From positions 140-8,966 of the forward strand of contig DCUI01000291.1 in assembly GCA_002327785.1 (NCBI GenBank): a stretch of DNA of 8,827 nt, in the 5' to 3' direction. Numbering within the stretch: position 1 is the first letter of the stretch; every line of letters begins with the position of its first letter. The position numbers and the translations under genes are program-made. Below the pieces are notes generated by a model. That model searched no databases and was not told where the DNA came from. It saw only the letters and a program-made list of their open reading frames with translations. This DNA is from Phycisphaerales bacterium UBA2218 (GTDB taxonomy: Bacteria > Planctomycetota > Phycisphaerae > Sedimentisphaerales > Anaerobacaceae). Below, in pieces: positions 1-5,932 of this stretch.

Positions 1-1
1 C

Positions 2-1534
2 TTCTTCCTGGCCAATCTGCCGGGTTTCGCTGTGTTCTTGATCGTGAGCTGTCTGGCGGCGGCGGCTCGGCCGCTGCGTTTCCGGTCTCGCATCACGGCG
101 ATCGCTCTGTGCCTGGCGCCGCAGTTGACGTATTGGGGTGTGTTCGGAGGGGCCCGGGGCGTCGAGCCGCTCGAATGGGGTTTCTCGTTTGCCCCGTGGA
201 TCTGGGCCTGGCTGACGGGTATGACGATCGCCGGACTGGTTCTCGGGATCGGCCACTACACCCGCTACAAACCCGGCCTGATCTGGGTCTTCACGACGAC
301 CACGCTGCTGCTGGCCCTTGGCGTTTTCGTGTGGAAGATCGGCTTCGACGAGCTGGACTACCAACTTTATGTCGCCCAGAACAATCCCGAGGAGGTGGTC
401 GAGTTTCGGGATCGCAGTATCCGGGAGGCCCTGGACAGAACGATCACCGACCCCAGGGAGAAAGAGTATCGCTCGCGGTATTCGTATCCCACCGAGCCGA
501 TCCCACTGCGGGAGGAGCTCAAGAGGGAGATCCAAATCGAGTTGATCGAGGATCGCTGGCCGGGCTGGTTGATCCTTTCCGACGATCTGTTGTATCAGAA
601 CAAGCGAGACCAACTCAACGTGCAATACGACCGATTCATCCATCCGCCCCGGCCTCGCTGGATGCCGGCGGCCCTGCACGACGAGATTATCACCCGCCGT
701 GCTCGCAGCAGCCGCATGCCGATTGCTCTCTACTTCAAGGCCCTGCTCCACGAGTACAGCCCGGACCTTCGCCGGATTCAACAGGATGAAACGCTCCATT
801 TTTATACCGACTACCCCCAGGAGCGGGCGTCGCGCGTGTGGTTTCGCCTGTACAACGACTTCGGCCGAAGTCCCGAGTCGGCCGAGGCTCGCTGGCGGGG
901 GGCCAGGCAGCTTGCCGGGCAGAAGGAGTTGAAGATGGCCACAGGATTGCTCGACGAGGCGGATGCCATCGCCCGCGAGCAGCTTGTGATTCGCGAGAAA
1001 ATGGAGGCGACATCCAGCGACAGTCTGTTCAGTGCGTTCCGGCCGCCTGCCGATACCGTGATGAACTCGCAGAAGCTCTGGGATCTGCTGCGGCGGATTC
1101 ACGAGTTACGGTCCCTGATCGGGGAGGGGAACCTTGCCGGCGGGGAGGGTTCGCTCGATCGGTTGGCCGAGTTCATCCTGCTCAACCCCCACAGCCTCGA
1201 CTACGAAAGGCAGCTCGATGTGCTGCTGGCCCGGCTTGGCGAGAAGGAACCCTTGCGGGACAATCTGCTCCTGGAGAAGGCCAAGCTGATCGCCGACGAG
1301 CAGCGTCGCGCCGAGCGGTTCGGCGAGCTGAGCCGCGAGTTTCAGAACACCGACGGCGGAATGCAGGCCCTGTACGAGCTGAGCCGTCTGAATATCCGCC
1401 ACTATCAGCGCGATCCGAAGAAGGGAAACCTCCTGCAGGCCACGAACATGCTGACCAGTTTCCTGAGTCTGTATCCGGAGAGTTTCTACGCGCCGCAGGT
1501 CAAGAAGAACCTCGACGACCTGCCCAAACCCTGA
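2..1534 (+). CDS. Multi-spanning membrane protein with long helical (TPR-like) C-terminal region, 5' partial
   Basis: The reading frame is open from the first bases of the window, so the true start lies upstream; 510 residues are visible. A GTG at 32 could serve as a start, but the residues before it are also hydrophobic, so I treat the gene as cut by the window edge. Numbering from that GTG, hydrophobic stretches lie at about residues 1-12, 21-40, 52-76 and 82-104, consistent with several membrane spans. About 395 mostly charged, helix-prone residues follow. The last ~90 residues (ALYELSRLNIRHYQ, then a YPES-type segment) look like tetratricopeptide/YfiO-type repeats, which usually mediate protein contacts. 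No catalytic motif is visible. The helical part probably lies on one face of the membrane and scaffolds an envelope assembly, but this is inference. I do not recognise the family. The stop is TGA at 1532-1534. Confidence 0.8.
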   Translation, partial: FFLANLPGFAVFLIVSCLAAAARPLRFRSRITAIALCLAPQLTYWGVFGGARGVEPLEWGFSFAPWIWAWLTGMTIAGLVLGIGHYTRYKPGLIWVFTTTTLLLALGVFVWKIGFDELDYQLYVAQNNPEEVVEFRDRSIREALDRTITDPREKEYRSRYSYPTEPIPLREELKREIQIELIEDRWPGWLILSDDLLYQNKRDQLNVQYDRFIHPPRPRWMPAALHDEIITRRARSSRMPIALYFKALLHEYSPDLRRIQQDETLHFYTDYPQERASRVWFRLYNDFGRSPESAEARWRGARQLAGQKELKMATGLLDEADAIAREQLVIREKMEATSSDSLFSAFRPPADTVMNSQKLWDLLRRIHELRSLIGEGNLAGGEGSLDRLAEFILLNPHSLDYERQLDVLLARLGEKEPLRDNLLLEKAKLIADEQRRAERFGELSREFQNTDGGMQALYELSRLNIRHYQRDPKKGNLLQATNMLTSFLSLYPESFYAPQVKKNLDDLPKP

Positions 1535-1626
1535 TCGGGTCGCATCTGGAGTGCAAGGGGCCGGTTGTCTTCGCGACGCTGTGTGATGTCCCCGTGAGGC
1601 GTGAGGAGGTGATCCATTGCTTTGGT

Positions 1627-1654
1627 TTGACTTTCTCAGGAACTGTGGTACTAT
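1627..1654 (+). promoter_or_regulatory. Putative sigma70-type promoter for the receiver-like/GGDEF operon
   Basis: TTGACT at 1627-1632 and TACTAT at 1649-1654 are separated by 16 nt, a close match to the -35/-10 consensus in otherwise GC-rich DNA. Transcription would begin near 1661, giving a leader of about 60 nt before the GTG at 1722. The spacing is one short of ideal, and promoter consensus in planctomycetes is less well defined than in enterobacteria. Confidence 0.5.
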
Positions 1655-1683
1655 GGATGCGACGGGCGGCGTGTGACCGCGGA

Positions 1684-1697
1684 GCGCGCCGGCGCGC
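1684..1697. repeat. 14-nt perfect GC palindrome in the operon leader
   Basis: GCGCGCCGGCGCGC reads the same on both strands. It sits between the putative promoter and the first start codon, about 25 nt before the GTG at 1722. It could be an operator for a dimeric regulator or a short leader hairpin. It could also be a chance product of high GC content. No T-run follows it, so it is not a standard terminator. Confidence 0.4.
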
Positions 1698-1721
1698 AAT
1701 GACAGGTAGGCAGGGGAATCG

Positions 1722-2213
1722 GTGATGACCGCAGGCAGTTCGGGACTGGATCCATGCATGGTTGTCGTGGGCGAGCCATGGTGCGAGTTGACGCGGGCGA
1801 TGGTGCGGCTGGCGCATGAATATGAGGTGGAGGCCGTGCAGTGTGAGGACGTGTACCTGGCGGTTGCCGCAACAGCCCGGGCGAGCGGTCGTCGTATGCT
1901 CGTTGTCGGAACAATGCGGGAACTGGCCAGAGAAGATGGCCGGTTCTTCCAGATTGCCGAGGCCAACGCGCAGCGATGTTGTTGTCTCCTTGGCCACGAT
2001 CCTGTGATGTGCGCCGGCGGCATGTTCGCGGCGATCCGCTCAGGGGCCAGCGTCGTCCGCGATGTGCAGCAAGTAGACGCGATCTTCAAGGATTGGCTGG
2101 CGAACGGCGAACGCCGGCCCCGGCGCACGAGTCCCGGCGATCTGACGGATGATGATTTGCGAGCCACGGAGGCGGAACTGATCGCGCTGTTGGGGCAGCA
2201 GACCGATGTGTAG
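1722..2213 (+). CDS. Small receiver-like protein, unknown function, upstream partner of the GGDEF gene
   Basis: A 163-residue soluble protein. The start is GTG at 1722, directly followed by an in-frame ATG at 1725; a purine-rich AGGGGA at 1712-1717 fits either. Hydrophobic strand-like segments near residues 12-17 (CMVVVGEP), 36-40, 58-63 (RMLVVG) and 84-90 (QRCCCLLG) alternate with helices, as in an alpha/beta receiver-like fold. The third strand ends in Gly-Thr where a response regulator would carry the phosphorylated Asp, so conventional phosphotransfer is unlikely. The region is cysteine-rich (C12, C21, C41, C86-C88, C97). The last ~25 residues (DLTDDDLRATEAELIALLG) form an acidic helix. 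The stop overlaps the start of the diguanylate cyclase gene by 8 nt, so the two are probably translationally coupled and work together. I do not recognise a named family; the fold call is an inference from pattern. Confidence 0.75.
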   Translation: MMTAGSSGLDPCMVVVGEPWCELTRAMVRLAHEYEVEAVQCEDVYLAVAATARASGRRMLVVGTMRELAREDGRFFQIAEANAQRCCCLLGHDPVMCAGGMFAAIRSGASVVRDVQQVDAIFKDWLANGERRPRRTSPGDLTDDDLRATEAELIALLGQQTDV

Positions 2214-3294
2214 CATGACAGGTCCGCGAGTGCAGAGGGGCCGCCGAGTGTTGCTGATCGGAGACGTCGGCAAGGCCCTGCTGGACGCCCGGAGTGTGGA
2301 TCGGCGCCTGTGCGAGGTCCATGAGAACGTGCTGGATGGGATCGATGCCGCCGCCCGCAACGTGTTCGACACGATCGGCGTCGTGATGGTCAGCGCGCCA
2401 AATCAGCTCGGCTCGGTGTTGCGGGCTCTTCGCAGGAGTTCATCGGCGAGGATTGTCCTGCTGGCTCGGATGCACGAGGAACCGGCTGCACGACGGCTGG
2501 CGGCCCAGGCATCCGGCGAAGAAAGGCTGGCGGACGAATACTGCCTTTGCCCCGCCCTCCTGGCGAGCCTGTGCCCTCGCACCGCAGGCGAGCAGGTCAT
2601 GCAGACCCCGTTGGAATCTCAAATTTCAGATCTCAAATCTCCGATTTCTAATTCCCCTATCTTAACCCCCTCTGCGGAGCTGGAGCCGCGGCAGCGGCAC
2701 CTTGAGCGGCTGGCGACGACGGACGATCTGACCGGGCTGAGAAATCGCCGGTATATCCGGGAATTCGCCAGGCAGATTCTGGACCGTGCCCGGCGAACCG
2801 GCGGACGTGTCACGATCCTGGTGTTTGATATCGACGATTTCAAGCACTACAACGATGTCTACGGCCACGTGGCCGGCGATGAGATGCTGCGGCAGGCGGC
2901 GATCCTGATGCGACGGTGCTGCCGTTCGCACGACGTGGTCGGCCGCGTCGGGGGCGACGAGTTCGCCGTGGTCTTCTGGGATGATCCGCGCCGTGCGGCA
3001 GGCGGCGGCCCTCGCGAGAGGCGATCCGCCGCAGCCGAGCACCCGACGGAGGCCATCTTCGTCGCCAAACGATTCCAGAAGGCCCTGGGCAACGCCGACC
3101 TGCATTCATTGGGTCCCAAGGGCGAGGGCGTCCTGACCATCAGCGGCGGCCTGGCCAGCTTTCCCCGCGACGGCTCGACCGCCGAGCAGCTCTTCGAACG
3201 GGCCGACCAGGCGCTGCTCGAAGCCAAGCGCAGCGGCAAGAACCGGATATACCTCGTCGGTGAACCACAAAGCGATATTGCCGACCTTGGATAA
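2206..3294 (+). CDS. Diguanylate cyclase with degenerate receiver-like N-terminus (GGDEF)
   Basis: A 362-residue protein predicted to make cyclic di-GMP from two GTP in the cytoplasm. Residues ~14-110 resemble a receiver domain (RRVLLIGDVG; later IGVVMVSAP and ARIVLLARM) but lack the acceptor Asp at the third-strand end. Residues 136-156 are an AT-rich, repeat-derived linker. The GGDEF domain runs from about 166 to 355: TTDDLTGLRNRR at 171-182, the strand LVFDIDDFKHYND, RSHD inhibitory site at 240-243, and GGDEF at 249-253 with the canonical five-residue spacing from the I-site. All active-site landmarks are present, so I expect activity and product inhibition. About 20 extra, low-complexity residues follow the motif (DPRRAAGGGPRERR...) before the AKRFQKAL helix. 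No membrane segment is seen. The ATG at 2206 overlaps the upstream stop; an in-frame ATG at 2215 is an alternative. A TAA ends the gene. Confidence 0.93.
   Translation: MCSMTGPRVQRGRRVLLIGDVGKALLDARSVDRRLCEVHENVLDGIDAAARNVFDTIGVVMVSAPNQLGSVLRALRRSSSARIVLLARMHEEPAARRLAAQASGEERLADEYCLCPALLASLCPRTAGEQVMQTPLESQISDLKSPISNSPILTPSAELEPRQRHLERLATTDDLTGLRNRRYIREFARQILDRARRTGGRVTILVFDIDDFKHYNDVYGHVAGDEMLRQAAILMRRCCRSHDVVGRVGGDEFAVVFWDDPRRAAGGGPRERRSAAAEHPTEAIFVAKRFQKALGNADLHSLGPKGEGVLTISGGLASFPRDGSTAEQLFERADQALLEAKRSGKNRIYLVGEPQSDIADLG
2614..2668 (+). repeat. AT-rich interspersed repeat inserted in frame in the cyclase linker
   Basis: This stretch is strongly AT-rich inside a GC-rich gene. It contains TCTCAAAT twice, at 2617-2624 and 2631-2638, a 14-nt period, followed by related GATTTCTAATTC. 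It encodes roughly LESQISDLKSPISNSPILT (residues 136-154). I recall similar SQISNLKSQI-type, low-GC repeats scattered through planctomycete genomes; that comparison is from memory and was not searched. Confidence 0.55.
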
Positions 3295-3318
3295 CTATGT
3301 CTTGCGGGGGTTCGCTCG

Positions 3319-3380
3319 CTGCCCGCGTCGCTCTTGCCGCCGAAGGACCGTGCCCAGGGGACGGCGGAGCGAGACGGCAG
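3319..3380. terminator. Possible hairpin between convergent genes
   Basis: An interrupted inverted repeat lies between the converging ends of the cyclase and epimerase genes. CTGCC (3319-3323) pairs with GGCAG (3376-3380). TCGCTC (3328-3333) pairs with GAGCGA (3367-3372). Its position would suit a bidirectional terminator. There is no T-run on either side and the loop is long, so the call is weak. Confidence 0.25.
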
Positions 3381-3387
3381 GACCCTC

Positions 3388-4236
3388 CTACCGGGCGATC
3401 TCCTTCCGCAGCCAGTCGATGCTCTTTTCCACATTGCCGGGAGCGGCTTCACATTCGATGGACAGCACGCCGTCCCACTTCGTGTCCTTGAGCAATTCGA
3501 TGCAGCCGGCGATGTTCTCGGCGTTCACGCCCTCCCCGATGGCGACCACCGAAGACGCGATGCCGGTTTCTTCGCCACGCACGGCCCTCGCGAGGCTTTC
3601 GCTGACATCCTTGATGTGGCAGTGGGAGAGCTTGTCCCGGAATCGCCTGAGGAACTTCACGGGGTCCTGGCCCGCGATGAAGGTATTGCCGGTGTCGAGG
3701 TTCAGCCGCAGCCACGGCGAATCGAAGAAGCCGAGGATTTGCTCCATGGTGTCCGGGTTGGTTGTGTAGGGTCCGTGCGGCTCGATGTTGATGACGATCT
3801 CATACCGCTCGGCCCACTCCAAAACGACGCGGTAGTACTGTTTGATCAAGGCCATGACCTCCCGGTCGGAGTACCCGGCGGGCTTGCGGGCGCCGTCGGT
3901 CGTATCCACGCACGGGCAGCCAAGCGCCTTGGCGAACTGGATCGCGCGGAGCGTGTAGGGGATCCCGCGATACTGGCCCTCCGGAGACGACACCGGATAT
4001 GCTGCATCCAGTTGCGAGGTCTTGAGCTTGAGCGAGTCGAGATAGGCCTTGAGCTTTAGCGGATCGGAGTGCAGTGGGATATGGGGATTGTAGCCCAGAG
4101 CCTGGATGAAGTAGTCCCCGTCGATCGTGCCGAACTCCACATACTTGAGCTTGTGGTCGCTGGCGAATTGACACGGGACCTCATGAGAGACGTCAAAATG
4201 CCGCCAGTTGTCTACGTGCATGCCCAATCTCAACAT
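3388..4236 (-). CDS. Sugar phosphate isomerase/epimerase, xylose-isomerase-like TIM barrel
   Basis: A 282-residue cytoplasmic enzyme of the AP-endonuclease-2/xylose-isomerase-like superfamily, which includes sugar and inositol epimerases, isomerases and dehydratases. Four metal-ligand candidates sit where the family expects them: E152 (NIEPHG), D181 (LNLDTGN), H207 (CHIKDV) and E261 (LSIECEA), the E-D-H-E set binding one divalent metal. H155 is near the first ligand. The barrel starts with RLGMHVDNW and YVEFGTIDGDYF. No signal peptide is seen, and the length is normal for the family. The start is ATG at 4234-4236 because a strong ribosome-binding site precedes it; the frame stays open to an ATG at 4284, which would add 16 polar residues unlike a barrel start. 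The gene is divergent from the ceramidase-like gene and convergent with the cyclase gene. The substrate cannot be told from sequence; D-tagatose/psicose-type epimerases and IolE-like proteins share this layout. Confidence 0.9.
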   Translation of the reverse strand: MLRLGMHVDNWRHFDVSHEVPCQFASDHKLKYVEFGTIDGDYFIQALGYNPHIPLHSDPLKLKAYLDSLKLKTSQLDAAYPVSSPEGQYRGIPYTLRAIQFAKALGCPCVDTTDGARKPAGYSDREVMALIKQYYRVVLEWAERYEIVINIEPHGPYTTNPDTMEQILGFFDSPWLRLNLDTGNTFIAGQDPVKFLRRFRDKLSHCHIKDVSESLARAVRGEETGIASSVVAIGEGVNAENIAGCIELLKDTKWDGVLSIECEAAPGNVEKSIDWLRKEIAR

Positions 4237-4242
4237 GGTGTG

Positions 4243-4251
4243 CTCCCCTTT
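4243..4251 (-). promoter_or_regulatory. Ribosome-binding site that fixes the epimerase start
   Basis: On the minus strand this reads AAAGGGGAG, followed by six bases (CACACC) and then the ATG at 4236. The strength and spacing make this start much more likely than the in-frame ATG at 4284. Confidence 0.75.
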
Positions 4252-4403
4252 CGATAGACCGGATTTCTTCGCTGCATTCGTCAATCCCCCATGTTACCGT
4301 GAGCTATCGCGCGACGCCATAGTCTACCGACGAAATTCTCAGGAGGCTGGTTGAAGAGGGTGTGTATTCTGTACTGCCGGCTCATGGGGTGATATGCTGT
4401 CCG

Positions 4404-4432
4404 TTGACTGAATCGAGCGGCCTCGGTATGGC
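4404..4432 (+). promoter_or_regulatory. Possible promoter for the ceramidase-like gene
   Basis: TTGACT at 4404-4409 is followed after 17 nt by TATGGC at 4427-4432, about 34 nt before the ATG at 4466. The -35 box is good and the -10 box is poor (three of six). It lies in the 229-nt divergent gap shared with the epimerase gene. I found no convincing promoter for the minus-strand gene in this gap. Confidence 0.3.
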
Positions 4433-4465
4433 TGCATTGCTTGTCGATAGGAAAGGAGCGGATGC

Positions 4466-5833
4466 ATGAGATTGAGTGTGAGGGTATGTGAAGTTCTCCT
4501 GACGCCGTTGTGCTGTTGGGGCGCGCTGGCTGCTGCCTCGGAGCCGACGGGGGCCGAATCACGGCTCTACGTTGGCTGGTCGGCGGTCGAGATCACGCCG
4601 GAACGGCCTGTTGCCCTCGTCGGCCAACTGCACAAGCGAATCTCTCAGCGGGTTCGCGACCCATTGACTGCCACCGCCTTGGCGGTCGAGACACGGGTGG
4701 CCAATGGCGCCTGCGAGCAGGCCATCCTCGTATCGTGCGACGTGCTGTTTATCGCAAAGTCGATGCAGGACAGGGTGAAGGACGCCCTCAAGACGAGACT
4801 GCCTGATATCGAGGCGGACAAGCTGCTGCTCAACGCCACGCATACGCACACGGGCCCTGGCTTCGCGGACGAGGATTTCGGCACCCTGTATGATGTCAGC
4901 AACGATGAGGGCGTGATGAAGGCATCCGAATACGGGGACTTCTTCGTCCAGCGGGTCGCTCAGGTGGCCGTCGAGGCATGGGAGAGCCGAAAACCGGCGG
5001 GCATGAGCTGGGCGCTGGGCCACGCCGTCGTAGGGATGAACCGCAGGACCCGCTACTTCGACGGCTCAGCCATCATGTACGGCGCCACGAACCGAGAGGA
5101 CTTCGCCGGCATTGAGGGATATGAGGACCACGGCGTGGAGATGCTCTTTTTCTGGGATGAGCGCGGCAATCTGACCGGGACCGTCATCAATGTCGCCTGC
5201 CCCTCCCAGGAGACCGAGCATCTGAGCGAGATTTCCGCCGATTTCTGGCACGATGTGCGAGTGGAGCTTCGCAAGAGAATTGCGGGGCAGGTCTATGTGT
5301 TGCCCCAGTGTGCCGCCGCGGGGGACTTGTCGCCGCATCGGCTCTACCGCTCCCGTGCTGAGGAAGCCATGATTCAGCAGCGGGGCCTCTCCAATCGCCA
5401 GGAGATTGCCCGACGGATCGTCCAGGCCGTCGAGGATGTCCTGCCTCTGGCTCGCAAGAGTATCCAAGCCGGCGTGATCTTCAAGCATGAGGTGGTCCGG
5501 GTGGATCTGCCGGTGGTGGATTCGGCCCTCGCACCGTTCTATCGAACCGATACCGCCTCGCCGGTCGAGCTACACGTCTTGCGGCTCGGCGACGTCGCGA
5601 TGGCGACGAACCCATTCGAGCTCTACCTCGATTACGGTGTCCGGATGAAGGCGAGAAGCCCTGCGATTCTGACCATGCTGGTCCAACTGTCGTGCCAGAA
5701 CTGCGGCTACTTGCCGACGAAGAAGGCCGTGCAGGGCGGCGGCTACAGCGCGGACAAGTACGTCGTCGGCCCCGAAGGCGGCCAGGTCCTTGTGGACGAA
5801 ACCGTCCGGCGGATTCAGGCTCTCTGGAAATAG
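4466..5833 (+). CDS. Exported neutral/alkaline ceramidase-like hydrolase
   Basis: A 455-residue protein resembling the neutral/alkaline non-lysosomal ceramidase N-terminal domain, a zinc amidase fold. Residues 1-24 form a signal peptide (basic start, hydrophobic core, AAASE cleavage region), so the enzyme acts outside the cytoplasm. Family landmarks follow in order: VGWSAVEITP (36-45), NATHTHTGPG (123-132, zinc-binding His pair), MNRRTRY (191-197), NVACPSQ (242-248), QCAAAGDLSP (281-290), RLGD (373-376), TNPFELY (381-387, E385 a likely zinc ligand), GYLPT (414-418, Y415 a likely ligand) and GGGYS (424-428). The segment NVACPSQ has Cys where characterised ceramidases have a zinc-binding His. 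The C-terminal immunoglobulin-like domain of full-length ceramidases is missing, as in many bacterial relatives. A good AAAGGAG (4452-4458) precedes the ATG by 7 nt. Planctomycetes carry many paralogs of unknown substrate, so ceramide hydrolysis is not established. Confidence 0.85.
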   Translation: MRLSVRVCEVLLTPLCCWGALAAASEPTGAESRLYVGWSAVEITPERPVALVGQLHKRISQRVRDPLTATALAVETRVANGACEQAILVSCDVLFIAKSMQDRVKDALKTRLPDIEADKLLLNATHTHTGPGFADEDFGTLYDVSNDEGVMKASEYGDFFVQRVAQVAVEAWESRKPAGMSWALGHAVVGMNRRTRYFDGSAIMYGATNREDFAGIEGYEDHGVEMLFFWDERGNLTGTVINVACPSQETEHLSEISADFWHDVRVELRKRIAGQVYVLPQCAAAGDLSPHRLYRSRAEEAMIQQRGLSNRQEIARRIVQAVEDVLPLARKSIQAGVIFKHEVVRVDLPVVDSALAPFYRTDTASPVELHVLRLGDVAMATNPFELYLDYGVRMKARSPAILTMLVQLSCQNCGYLPTKKAVQGGGYSADKYVVGPEGGQVLVDETVRRIQALWK

Positions 5834-5932
5834 GAGGGGATGATCGCCGAGCTGGATATGGGAAACCGGGCGATCGATCGAATACTCCCAGCCTCCGTGC
5901 GTCTATTCATCTGAAAGGATAGGGTGTCGGAC

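Noticed and set aside
838..1725. Plus-strand open frame of 295 codons overlapping the first gene
   Set aside because: It is in another frame of the first gene, with an Arg/Gly/Ala-rich product typical of frame-shifted GC-rich coding sequence.
1106..2167. Long open frame on the minus strand (353 codons)
   Set aside because: It runs antisense across the end of the first gene, the promoter region and the receiver-like gene. Its protein is compositionally odd and matches no family I know; it is a shadow frame typical of high-GC DNA.
3994..4003. GGATATGCTG shared between the epimerase gene (near 3994) and the natB-mgtC gap (8121-8130)
   Set aside because: A single 10-mer shared by two places in an 8.8-kb window is weak evidence, and one copy is inside a conserved coding region.
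3334..4059. Plus-strand open frame of 241 codons opposite the epimerase gene
   Set aside because: The minus strand encodes a TIM barrel with a full set of metal ligands, so this frame is its antisense shadow.
5871..5880. CGATCGATCG palindrome in the gap before natA
   Set aside because: A short GATC-rich palindrome can easily occur by chance; no second copy or promoter context supports an operator.
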